NCBI GenBank assembly: GCA_000827325.1
Contig: KN832870.1
Location: 5,146,001-5,210,000 of the forward strand
Direction of reading: 5' to 3'
DNA length: 64,000 nucleotides
Origin: Oidiodendron maius Zn
Lineage: Eukaryota > Ascomycota > Leotiomycetes > Myxotrichaceae
The position numbers and the translations under genes are program-made. How positions within the stretch are numbered: position 1 is the stretch's first letter; every line of letters starts with the position of its first letter. Positions 11,414 to 22,488 of this stretch are shown one piece after another. The notes beneath the pieces were generated by a model. That model had not been told where the DNA came from. It searched no databases and saw only the letters and a list, made by a program, of their open reading frames with translations.

Positions 11414-12076
11414 ATTATGATTATCTATTGCCTTCTGTATGATGTGTGGCGCCGGATTGGGCGATCTTGCAGCCCGACGAGAGCTGTGAAGAGGCCCCGG
11501 AAGTCTGGAGAAGTTCCAGAATGCGCATATATAGGCATCAACAGCTATGAATACGGCCAGTATCTTATTGCAAGAGCAGATTAATAGATATAACCTCTTT
11601 CGTCTTGTATCCGTATTCCATCGACTTGCCTTACTTTCTTTGTCGCATCGTAGTATTGAATTCTCAGGAGCTGCGCAGGGGCCGGATTATCTTTTCTGCG
11701 GAAGGGGATGGATTCTTCAGCTCCTCCACCACGCTTCCCTGTCTTCATCCTTCTAGAACGATCATATTGTGCCGCAGCTTCACACCTATCACCTCGCTCT
11801 TCTGTCCAGCAGCAACAAGGGCTAAGTCGAGCCAGTCCTGCTTGCCCTGGTTCTGTGACCGCTTCCTTCGCGCTTCCTCGAGATCAGCGCGCTATCTCCT
11901 CCGCCCACCGACAACACATGTGCTGCGCAAACAGACAGCCAGAAATTTGACCAAGCCCCCACAATTCGAACTCCGAATATTTTCTATAACCGCCCTCCAC
12001 TGCACATGGGCATTGCTGCTACTGGATACGTCTGCGTTCACTTGGTCTCTCGGGCTCTTCGAGCCACGTCTGCGCC
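11414..12076. other. Intergenic, INCENP 3' end and J-domain gene promoter
   Basis: No supportable gene. Open frames of up to 161 codons here have no recognisable domain and overlap one another on both strands. The pyrimidine-rich stretch before 12077 fits a fungal promoter and leader. Confidence 0.45.
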
Positions 12077-15066
12077 ATGGTGAAAGCTGACCTGAGTCGA
12101 GATTACTATGGTGATCTCGAACTCTCTCCAAACGCCGACGCAAATGAGATTAAGAGGCAGTTCAAGAAACTTGGTATGCTATCTTTACTCTCTTAGGCCG
12201 CCCTCGAGAGGACATGGCTAACTCGAGATTACAGCCCTGCAGTACCACCCAGATCGCAATCCAGGCCGCGAAAACGAAGTCACGGCAAGATTCCAAAAAA
12301 TCCAGTCTGCACATGAAGTTCTGACGGATCCTCACGAACGTGCAAAATACGATTCCAACCGCGTTCGAACGAACAACATCTATAAAACGGGAGGAAACCC
12401 GCGGGGCAATCCTTGGTCCAATGTCTCCGCCCAGTACCCCACGCCTCCCAAAGCTCCAACGGCTCGTACCCGTCCTCCGGGTCCCCCACCACCCTCTGCT
12501 GGAGCTCAAAGATATAAGCATTTTGAGGCACCGCGACAATCTGCGAATCAATCAGCTCAAGAGGGAGCCGAAGCTCGGAGAAGCACATATGAAGCATGGG
12601 AAAGGATGAGAGACCGGCCTCCCTCTGGGCAGGCAGCATTTCCCAAACCGGCGTCAAGGAAGATGCCTAGGGACGGCCATGAAGAGAACAACACCGTCAA
12701 GCAAAATGCAAATTCAAGATCCCATACCCAGACCTCACCACATAGAAAGGGTTTTACGCCAAATACCCCAGGTGGAGATGAACCAGCAGCACCAAGGACT
12801 GCCTACGCCACGCATCGCGAGAAACCTGCACAGGCGCCGCCTACTACAAATGATACACAGCCACCTGTGTATGACCGGGCTACCGGGGACGCATCGAGAA
12901 GATATTCTAAAGCGAAGTCCAACCTTCAATTTGAGCCTCGCATGAGCACGCCATATGCTACTCACGGAGGAGAAAAGTTTAACCCTTTCGAAAGCATAAA
13001 CATAAATAGGTCGAAGAGCACGCGTATGCCGTCTAACAGATATTCATCAGATGGCATGCCACGAGTTGGATCTGATCCGAACCTAAACTCTGCTCACCGT
13101 CCGCGGCCACAAGACACATCTTTTGCCAAGCCAAGCTCGACATTCGCTACTCCAGATTCAAATGACTCTAGTTCAGAGAGTGGTCCCCAAATCAGAAAGA
13201 AAGCAACGCCTCGATCTACAGCGGCAGGCACGCGAACATTTGCCAAGGCCAGGAGTTTTACCAACTCTCGTACCAAACCCGCTCAGTTTACAGCATCTTC
13301 TACCGATGGTCAACCAAACGGACCGAGTCAATCAGACAGTACAAGTAAGTTCATCATATCATTGCCGTACACCATTACTACCAACATATATATAGTCGAT
13401 GGGATTTCTACTAAACTTCGTCTTTCCAGATAACGCTACGCACGAAATTCCTTCTGGCTCCTACCAGACCAATGCTCAGAAAATTGCTGAGCCATCAATG
13501 TATGATAACCCCCCACCTCACGACAGGGAGTCTATTTGTGAAGACAAGCTTCCGACAGTGTCAGAAGAAGTTTCTTCTCCCAACTTCTCCCCTTCTCCCA
13601 GATCACAGTACTTTCTCTCAAAGGGTGAGCTTCGCAGCATGTGGCCACAGTTTCTACCTCGCTTTGATGACAAGAAATCACCGTCTCCTAGTGGAATTCC
13701 ACGTCCAGCTCTCTTCCCACTGGAGGAGACTCAGCGCTGTGTGCTGGCCGATCTCATCCAGAAGCGTCAAAATAGAGAATTCAGTGCTGCTGATGTAGTG
13801 TCCGGCGGCAAGTCAAACTTAAATAACTGCAACGCGAGGCGATCTCCAAACAAGGCTGTGTCTTCTGCATTTACTCAATATAGGGAGTCCCCTATTAATT
13901 GTAGCCCATCTAAGAAACGAAAATATCACATAAGTCCCTCATCGAAGAGCTGCAGACGTGGAGAGTCAAACAGCGAGTCCAATAATATAAAAATAGGTTT
14001 TACTAATCACCGTAATCCCTCCAGATTCTCCTTCGACGTTGATGAAGACGCTTTCAATCGGACAGCTCAAACCGGTCTCGGATCAACTGACCCCAACACG
14101 GTCAACAAGACTTTTTCTCCATCAGATTGGGACGCAATATTTGAAGCTAGCCACTTCGCCCCTGACACGCATGCGGCGAGCGGTCCCCATCCACAATCGG
14201 GTTCTCGCACGAGAGGACGCTCACCAACTAAATCACGTCCAATGCAAGCCCACGTAGAACCCGTGTCTTCTGCTGAGTCTTCCCCAGGTGGTACCAAGTT
14301 CACAAAAGACGAATGGGCCGGAACCTTCAAACCGCAGACCTTTATGCCACCCTCGGCGCCTTCAGGTCCCACAGCACCTAATTCCTCTCGGGCATCCAGG
14401 AAGTCTCGCGTCCCTTCTATCAAACCAACCATGGGCACTGCGGCAGTCGTCGACGATGGGGATACATCTGATGACAAGCCGCTATTCAAGGGTCGCAACC
14501 CAGTAGTCGGAGAGATGCCTGCGGTGCCAAGTCCTGATCCAATGGATGTTGATACCCCTGTTCCGTCAACGACACCTGCTCCAAGTGCTACCGAAGAACC
14601 AGAAGCCAGTATTAAAATTACCCCGAACACTGCTGCTGCTCCCGGTCGACCGCAAGATTCGGCAGACACGGAGTATCTGAAAGTCAACTTTGAAGATCTT
14701 AAGATAGAGGATGTGATCTCTTCCCTAGCGCTACCTAGACCTCCCACACCACCCAAGATTCCTGCTGCTCTCCTCCCTCCCACTGCAGATACCCGCGATG
14801 CGTATCTCGAGAAGTTCCAAGTCTACATGCGCGATTGGGACCTGTTCTACACTCAAATGATGCTACACTTCGTGGAGCGAAAGAATCGGAACGACGCGCT
14901 AGGCCCCACAAGATGGCTGAATGGCGATGGCGCGTCCTTTTACAGAAAGGGCCTACAGGAAGATTCTTCAGTACTCAAATGGTGGACATATGCGGTAGAA
15001 AAACATGAAAAGAATATGAAGGATTGCCAGGTGCTGCGGGCTGCGGCGAGTTCTGAGGCCCCATGA
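12077..15066 (+). CDS. Large J-domain (DnaJ/Hsp40) protein
   Basis: Three exons (12077-12173, 12235-13344, 13430-15066) encode 947 aa, with introns of 61 and 85 bp in phase. The J domain occupies about residues 8-75, starting DYYGDLELSPNADANEIK, with the HPD tripeptide at 37-39 (QYHPDRNPG) and a QSAHEVLTDPHERAKYD helix. HPD is the contact that stimulates Hsp70 ATPase. The middle 600 residues are low-complexity Ser/Pro/Arg-rich. The last 130 residues are again ordered: a Pro-rich segment, then a helical region with AYLEKFQVYMRDWDLFYTQM and KWWTYAVEKHEKNMKD. Long J proteins of this kind are found in filamentous ascomycetes, but their client is unknown to me. It lacks the Gly/Phe and zinc-finger regions of class I/II Hsp40s, so it is class III. 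Confidence 0.88.
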
Positions 15067-15709
15067 ACCAGTGCAGGCCAGGCAGGAGCTGGTTGGCATC
15101 CCTGTGTATACATGACTTGAGCGATGGCGTTAGAGGGCATATAATTCTTTCACCAGGAAATGGGTGCATTGATGCATTGAGCGTTGGTGCTATGAGGATA
15201 TTTGTGATTATATCGCGACTAAACCTGGGATGGCTGCATTATTTTTGCAGAAAGTCGTGAGAGCGTGCTTGATACTCGGCTCTATAGATACTTTACCAAC
15301 ACGCAATGAATGGATGCCTGTCAAAAATGGCTCGACTATCTGGCTAGATATTGTGACCCAGTGTATTGTTTCTCTCACTAAGCCAACTGTTGCAGTTATT
15401 TAGTGACGTTTCCGCCGTTATAACGTAGTGCATAACAATGTGTTCAATAACATATTTGCTACTAATCTAAAGTGGAAATGAGTGTTGCCAGTCTGAAATG
15501 TTGGGTGGCATGGTGTAGTTTCCGGGATAAATGTTTGAGGGGAGGGGATTTCTATCGTTCTGAAAGCCTATATAGTATTGTCGCTTGTATTACACCTGTA
15601 ATTCCCTGCCCATATACTAGCCTCTATATAGGCACCCTTATATAAGGTTAGTTAAGAAGCCTTTCTTTTAATAATATACTAAAATAGCTTCCTATTCCCC
15701 TCTCTCTTT
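15067..15709. other. Intergenic spacer
   Basis: Nothing recognisable. Composition shifts to AT-rich after about 15600, approaching repeat copy 2. Confidence 0.5.
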
Positions 15710-16160
15710 AAATAATTATATATACTATTTATTTTATTATTAAATCCTCCTTTATTTTAAGTATAATTTATAGTGTTTTATAGTATTTTAGAGTCATTAC
15801 TTTTTAAATTTAAGGTTAAATTTAATTATATTTAAGAACTAGTCTAGTATTAAATACGGCCTCCTTATGTATTAATACTCTAGTATTACCTCTTTTAGAA
15901 GCTATAAATGCTCTTAATATAAGAGCCTAATACTATATTCTAGGTATCTATTATTATTTACTTCAATTAACTAAGACTAAGCTTAAATAGGTTATATAGT
16001 ATACTAGTAATACTCCTATATCTAGTTCTTTATCTAATTCTAGATATACTTAATTAGATTTAAGTCTAGAGAGTATAGCAGCTATATAATCCAGTGTATA
16101 TAACACTTAAGTAGATTCGTCCTTGTCTTAATTGAATGGTGCAATAGTGCATTGTGCACG
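15710..16160 (-). repeat. AT-rich dispersed repeat, copy 2 (inverted relative to copy 1)
   Basis: Read on the minus strand this matches about 6430-6890. The copy is strongly TA-rich, with C to T and G to A differences from copy 1, a pattern expected from RIP. With copy 1 it brackets an 8.8-kb segment containing the INCENP and J-domain genes. The right end lies about 50 bp before the polyketide synthase relic. Confidence 0.8.
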
Positions 16161-16211
16161 AGTGATGAATCCTCTATTCAACGTCCGGATCCGATGTTCT
16201 CTCACACTTGA

Positions 16212-16568
16212 ATCCCACGTTCATCTCACATCGCGCCTATTACTGGAAGCCACAAACTAGATCTCCGAGCCACTCTCACTGCTGTAGATTCTCGCGAGGA
16301 AGCTGTGGAGGCCATCCAATCCGTTTTCGTTGGCAAATTGTCACAGCTGTCGGCAATGAAAGTAGAAGATATCGGAACAGACCAGTCTCTATCTAGCTAT
16401 GGAGCTGACTCTCTGGTAGCTGTGGAGTTGCGGAATTGGGTGTCCAACCAGCTAGAGGTGCGTGTGGAAATCTTCGAGTTGATGAGTGGTCAGCCGATAC
16501 ACGCTCTGGCGAGGCTATTTGCAGGGCATTCGCACTTGGATCCTCAAATTGCACTTTCTTCTAACTGA
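16212..16568 (+). pseudogene. Orphan polyketide synthase acyl-carrier domain relic
   Basis: An open frame runs from after the TGA at 16209-16211 to the TGA at 16566-16568 (118 codons). It encodes one carrier domain: helix 1 (VEAIQSVFVGKLSQLSAM), then DQSLSSYGADSLVAVELRNW and a terminal helix. GADSL contains the serine that would carry 4'-phosphopantetheine. The motif, including the VELRNW sequence after it, is typical of the C-terminal ACP of fungal highly reducing polyketide synthases. It lacks an ATG near the start of the frame, and no KS, AT, DH, ER or KR sequence lies upstream, where the repeat sits instead. I read it as the surviving tail of a synthase deleted or disrupted next to a transposon. 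A free-standing ACP is less likely. Confidence 0.75.
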
Positions 16569-17410
16569 CAAGTCGAATAATCAAAGACTGAAAGCATTAG
16601 CAATTTCATTTTTCTTTGATCTAAATTTAGTTGTACCATCTGACTCTTAACAAAATATATGCTCTTTTGCAATATATCGTTACAAATGTTACAAATGTTT
16701 TCATGGAAACAATATTTCTTTCGGTATCTGTGAAGGATATTCGGATATTCGGGTCGGCGCGGATAATGAGAATCTCCGTAACGGGCCGTTACGGAGCGAG
16801 GGCGCACAACGCACCATATAAACAGTATGGTAATATGCAACCTAGAACCTTAGTCAACTCAATACAGCTGATTCCACGCTTAGCACGTTGAACTCTTTGA
16901 TCTTGTACCCTCTAAAGTATCGCAAATGTAGAATGAGTTGATATTCAGTTCGAAATCGGAATTATGTTAATATTTTACTGGGACAAGGAAAAGGGGTAAC
17001 GAGCGTTAAGCGAGATCAGCAATCACCTGACGCTTGCGTTAAGAAGTAGGTAGAGAGGGTGACATCTTGGCGCTGAGCAAGAGCCTAAGTGATGATACCC
17101 TCGAAGGCATGTATAAGTCTAAAGTGATATTAATTAATGGATGGAGTTTCCAACGAACTTGAGGCTGAAACGGAAAAGTGTTCGGGCCTGATGGTGAAGG
17201 TGGCCTTTAAATGCAGGACAGATCTTTCGATCTGCTGGAACTTAATACACAAAATTTTGTCGTGCCACAGATAATATCTTAATATGATAAAGAGCTTGCT
17301 AATTATCCAGTCTGTATACTAACTGACTGATATCCCCGCTGTACCATATCTACGAATTATGCGTAAAATAGATCTACTTTACATCAAATTTGATAAAAGT
17401 TTAAACTTTA
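16569..17410. other. Intergenic spacer
   Basis: No gene recognised. A palindromic GTAACGGGCCGTTAC lies near 16779-16793. The remainder is AT-rich without clear structure. Confidence 0.45.
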
Positions 17411-19116
17411 TCACGCTTCATCCACCTTAGTCTCAACTGGGGCAGCAAGCTCGTCATGAGCCACCTGAGCGAGCTTCTCGGGATCGACTTGGCCCTGCTC
17501 GACAGCTCGGATGCGGCCATATTCAACCCGGGTGTTCCAGGCACGCTCGCCAGACATGAACATAGATTCGACTTCTTCCAGAGTTTTGCCGGCTGTTTCT
17601 GGGAACATGAAGAAGACGTGGACCGCCATGACAGTGCAGAAGACCCCGAAAATAATATAGGTCCTCCACTTGATGTTAACAAAGGATGGTGGCACGAAGT
17701 AAGATAAAGCAAAGTTGAAGGCCCAGTTGGAAGCCGTAGTGAGTGCGACAGCCTTGCCACGAAGACGAAGAGGGAAGAGTTCAGGTGGGTAGATCCAGGA
17801 AACGGGCCCCCACGTCGGAGCGTAGGAAGCGACGAAAAGATATGTGCAAGCAATGACACCCTTACCTGTGGCGCCGCCAATAACCCAAGATTCTTCTGGG
17901 GTGTTATTGAGGCCTCCTGGTGGTGCAGGGTGGCCGCGAGAAGCGAACAGGCCGGCATTGGCATACATGAAGATTGCCATTAGTGTTGCACCGGTGAGAA
18001 GAGGGCCTCGGCGACCCCATCGATCAATGAAGATTAATGCAAAAATGGTCATGAACACATTAATAACGTATTGAATGGACGAAGCAATGAGATTTGCTGA
18101 GCCAGTCAAACCAGTCATACCGAACACGTACGTAATGTCTATCAGATGAAGTCAGCTATGGGCAAGTAAGCAGGGACAGCCCTACATACACAACATCATA
18201 ACATTCATTCCAGTCAACTGGGACCAGATCTGAGTGAACATGCCAATGTGGGTGCGATTGATCATGTTCGGCTTAAACAGCTCAAGGAAGGTAACGTCGG
18301 CATTTTGTCGCTCGAATTCGCATACCTCCTTGATTTCTTGCAGTTCGACTTGCACGAACGGGTTGTTTGCATCGCCTTTGCCGTGAACCAAGGTAAGGAC
18401 AGCGTGACACTCCTCCCAGCGATCTTTTCGCGCAAGCCAACGTGGAGATTCCGGGAGGAAGAAAAGGCCGAAGAACAAGAATATCGCAGGGAGCATTTGC
18501 AAGCCCCATGGAATACGGAATGCAGCAACTCCATTGATATAGCTGCAGCCATATGAGATGTAAAACATGATCATGATGCCCCACGTGATAGCCCATTGTT
18601 GTGCACCGACTACACGTCCACGCTTACTGGGTGGAGCAAGCTCAGAGACGTAGACGGGTACCTGGGCAGAACAAATGCCGACGGAGAGGCCATTGATGAA
18701 ACGGCCGACAACAAGCATGCCGATGCTCTGAGAAGCACAGACGAGTATGGAACCAATGACCCAGATGACACTACCAACTTGGATGGAGCGTCGACGCCCA
18801 ACCATATCAGATAGAGGGCCAGAGATGAGAGCTCCTAGGAAGGAGCCGCCAGGCATGGATGCTGAAATTCCACCTTGGGTTGAAGCTGTAGGACCCGAGC
18901 AATTTTGCGGGTTCGCCGCTGTGGGATAGTCCGGACCTTGGTTGAAATAACATTTATATTGATATGTTCCGAGACTGCAGAAAGTTACAAACCATAGTGT
19001 GAAAAGACAGGAACGAAAGTCACCTACATGGCACTCTGGGAGGAAATATCAAAACCAAACAATCCACCACCAACGACGGCAATGGCCGTGATGGCGTAAA
19101 TGTTTCCGATGGTCAT
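17411..19116 (-). CDS. MFS sugar transporter
   Basis: Three exons on the minus strand (19116-19028, 18974-18190, 18138-17411) encode 533 aa. The start MTIGNIYAITAIAVVGGGLFGFDIS is the usual N-terminus and first helix of fungal hexose/quinate-type transporters; an upstream in-frame ATG is less likely. Family motifs are present: DMVGRRRSIQ after helix 2, GRFINGLSVGI, PESPRWL after helix 6, DRWGRRGPLL in the second half, and PETAGKTLEEVESMF after helix 12. The expected function is proton-coupled or facilitated uptake of a monosaccharide or related polyol across the plasma membrane. The substrate cannot be read from sequence. Exon junctions restore YITYVFGMTGLTG across intron 2, which supports the model. 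Confidence 0.93.
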
Positions 19117-20510
19117 CTTAGCTACCTGCTTGATTATCTCCCGAACTCTGCTCGTAACGAGGTGGAACAGACGCAGGGAGGGTGTAGAAAAAGGGGGGCG
19201 CTTCAATATTTATGTGCCCGAATGGCCTTCTGTAAGATCGACTGCCCAACTGAAAGCTCACCGGCAAGGCAGTGATCTGCTGCACACATTCTTGTACGTA
19301 CATAGTCTCCACTTCCACTTGTCAGCTTGGCACTCCATACAGTATAAGAAAAATTGCCGTGTCATTTCATTCATCTAATTGTGGGGTAAATGTAACCATC
19401 AAATTTCGCCTCGGGTCATTTTCTTTCCTCTGGAGCGAAATATCATTGTACTAGCTTAGAATAGGTATCATACTCTCCGGGAGACGTGCATCTTGCCTTA
19501 CAGCAGGAAATGGAACGCGAACGCTCTGTGCCGCAACTGGCCCGTACACGCCACTCGATGTGCACAATACGCACAGTTATGACTTGACCAAAGACTTTAA
19601 TAGAAATGTGATAAATGTAGATCAACCGATGATGCTAGAGCAGTATTGACTTGGAATATGAAGCCCAAAAAATCCGCTGTAAAGATGCCGAGCAAGAGCC
19701 TCAACTACGAAGTGGGTGAAACGCCACCTGCGGGAATCAAAGCTTGAGCCTTCTGAATCTCTCGTATCTGGTGCATTGAACTAAGAATCCTAGGCCAGAT
19801 CCACCTTCGATGTACATATACTCCGAGCCTTTAGCACACACGAGACCAGAGCGTGACAGGATGTTGATGTTGGCTGTATCCTTGCTTGTGGGGATAAAAC
19901 GCCGCAATGCCACCGATGGGGATGTTCCTAGCACGACAACGCTTAAGACGGCACAAAAAGCAAAATATAAAACAGAGTGTGGAGGCGGAGATGAAGGTGT
20001 GGAGCGATGAGCATTAGAGACGGAGAGGGCGATCTGAGGTTGGAGTTTTATCGGGATGGTCGATTGCACATACTGTATGAGCCTTGGCAAGTAGGTAGCT
20101 ACGAAGACGACAACGACACAAGATGTGTAATGGGATCAAGGAGAAGTTATGTTGCCTGTATAGTCATCCGCTTATCATCTTTGCTTAGCTACGTCATATG
20201 GCATTCCCCGCTGTCTCATGTTGTAGGGAAGGACATGCCACAATCCAGCCTTATGTTGACGCATTCCCAAGACAGACCCTTCCGTACGCTACTTTTCCTG
20301 TCTCCAAGAGCAGAGAGAAAATGCTCTGCGATGATGCGAATATCAAGGCGGCGCGAAGGTGATGCGAATGTAACGCGAACTGGTCATTCCATGCACATAC
20401 TTGTCTCCAGTGATGGTACGCTACTCTAGAAATTGCCAAGCAGAACACACGAAATCTACTAAGCGATACATTGCCATGGCCCTTTTACCGGCACGAGGCA
20501 GCGTTGTATA
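19117..20510. other. Long intergenic region
   Basis: About 1.4 kb between two minus-strand genes. Short frames on both strands have no domain signal. It contains the transporter promoter on its left side. Nothing else is supportable. Confidence 0.45.
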
Positions 20511-21864
20511 TTAGATATGCTTTGCATAAAAGCCTGCAATGGCCTCTGCAACTGGCTCGGGCCTCTCTTCGGCGATGAAATGCCCAACCCCTGCAATGCC
20601 CAAGATCTGCAAGTTGCCCTTCCCCATCCACTCATTCCAGACTTTCTTCACGTCGTACCTCATGCCCAGGTAGTCAGACGAGTAGACGGCAAGGACCTCC
20701 CACTATTAGCCCACTCTTCTGGAGACTGACGCCTGGCGGAAAGAAAGCCGATAGGAAGAAGGAAATCTAAGTACGTACATCGCAGTCAATTTTGTTGGCC
20801 TCCCTCTGGTCCCTTTCCTGTTCCTCCGCATCTTCTACGCCTGCACGGTAGTCGTCGCACGTTGCGGAGATAACGCTCACGTTCTTGAACATCTCCGCGT
20901 ATACGTCCCACGCTCCTTGTTCCCGACATTTAGACCGGCCAGAGGAGTCTTTTCCAACCCAGCGGTCGAGGCAGACGTGTATCCACTTGTCCCCACCGAA
21001 TGCCTGAATCATGGGAATAGCGATGTGAGTGGTGGCTAGGAACGGCCAATGGAAAGAACCCTTTGGAGCAGTATAAGTTAGGTGAGGCAGGCTTATATCT
21101 GGTGGTGTGCAGACATCGGGTACACACCATTGATGCTATGGGGTGAGAAAAGGTCTGAAATTGGATCAAGGTAGGGACGATGTCCAAGAGCACCGCCCCC
21201 TGGATAGGCAGCTTTTTTGGCTCGGGATTATGTACTGAGAGGTAGTGGCAGATACGCGCCCCTCGGTCGTGGCCTACTAATATCAGTGGCTGTGTAGAAT
21301 TGGAGCTCACTAGGCGTGAGAGTATGGACATGATTGCCGTAGACTGATTTGATTTGGAATGAGTAACAGAAAGAGCCTTGGAACGCCCATATCCCGGTAA
21401 CTAATTGACTATGAGCGACAAAATAAATATGGTAGGATGATTGAGTGACCTACGTCTGGAATGAATAGGGGAATATCAGGCGGCAACAGAGGTATTATCT
21501 ACACACTTTCAGTCCTCTTGATTCAATAGAAGCATACTGTGACTTTACATGTCTCCACCTAAATCAAACGTATAAAGGTGTGAGATAAATTATACTTTGT
21601 CGAGGTCTCAGCTAAAATTAACAAGAGACTCACATGAAATTCCTACGTCTTGTCAGTATATCCATACAACTGCGTGGAACTAGGAAGAAATCACGTCTCG
21701 GGATATCCATGACATAGCATAAGAATAGGAGCCTTTCCATTTGTTTCTCCGAGGCCTCTCTGGTAAAAGAATAAACCATCTTCTAAGCTACTCTCCAGGT
21801 TGCTTTTTAGCCCCAGACTCGTCATGTAAGTGACATCGCTATTTGAGGTGAGTGTGGTTGCCAT
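20511..21864 (-). CDS. Alpha/beta hydrolase, epoxide hydrolase / haloacetate dehalogenase-like
   Basis: Seven exons on the minus strand (21864-21695, 21648-21634, 21558-21549, 21498-21454, 21400-21128, 21060-20779, 20702-20511) encode 328 aa. Exons 2 and 3 are microexons of 15 and 10 nt; only their inclusion gives the family sequence HGYPETRRNFMWRHIIPLLP. The oxyanion-hole motif is HGYPET (about 53-58). The nucleophile elbow is GHDRGA with Asp near 125. The catalytic His is in GVGHFIAEERPE near 306. An Asp nucleophile rather than Ser points to ester-intermediate hydrolases of the epoxide hydrolase and haloacid (fluoroacetate-type) dehalogenase group; the substrate is unknown. The first ATG of the frame at 21864 was chosen because the longer frame begins with TTG. 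No signal peptide, so probably cytosolic. Confidence 0.82.
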
Positions 21865-22488
21865 GACAAGTTGCTCGACACAGGATTGAATGGCTTGAAG
21901 ATAATGCAACCTTTTCGTCTCGTTATCTTTATTAAGATGGATTGTAGAGGCAGAGAATTATTATTTATATCAATTAACTGCGATTACGTTTACCTGATAT
22001 CGTGTCTCGAGAATACTTTATAGTGAGCTTTGTTCCTGGTGTGGCTCCCGATACCGGACGCAGATGGCCGGAGGTAAATGGTTAGTAAGATGTTGTCTAA
22101 TTAGACTTTCGGGGTCGGTGGGTGCAACAGGACATGACATGAAATGGTCAACCTCGCAAAATCTACGCATCTTAGGCTCTCCGATATATATTACATTGGG
22201 TTTGCTTTCCGCCGGTGCAGATGTTCTCATTTACCACTTCGGGTTGTATTTTACGCCACTCACCTCTCAATTTACATGTAGAATTACGTTAAAATAGAGC
22301 TTCTCGTTTTGAGAAAAACAATGATGCGAATTTGGAGATACCCAGCTTGAACCTATGTTTCATGATGCAGTGGTAAGAAGCAAACTTTTGTATATCCAGG
22401 ATCATTGACCAGCAATTCAATATCTGTGGCGTTTACTCTATGCTACATATTCTCGGAGATGTTCCCAATGGTGTTGATATCATGGTGC
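21865..22488. other. Intergenic spacer
   Basis: Holds the promoter of the hydrolase gene and the 3' flank of NCL1, both on the minus strand. No gene or structured element recognised. Confidence 0.45.

Noticed and set aside
11605-12090. 161-codon open frame upstream of the J-domain gene
   Set aside because: No domain, odd composition, overlapped by other frames. It sits where the promoter and leader of the J-domain gene should be.
14067-14783. 238-codon minus-strand frame inside the J-domain gene
   Set aside because: Antisense shadow of the Pro/Ser-rich coding exon on the plus strand.
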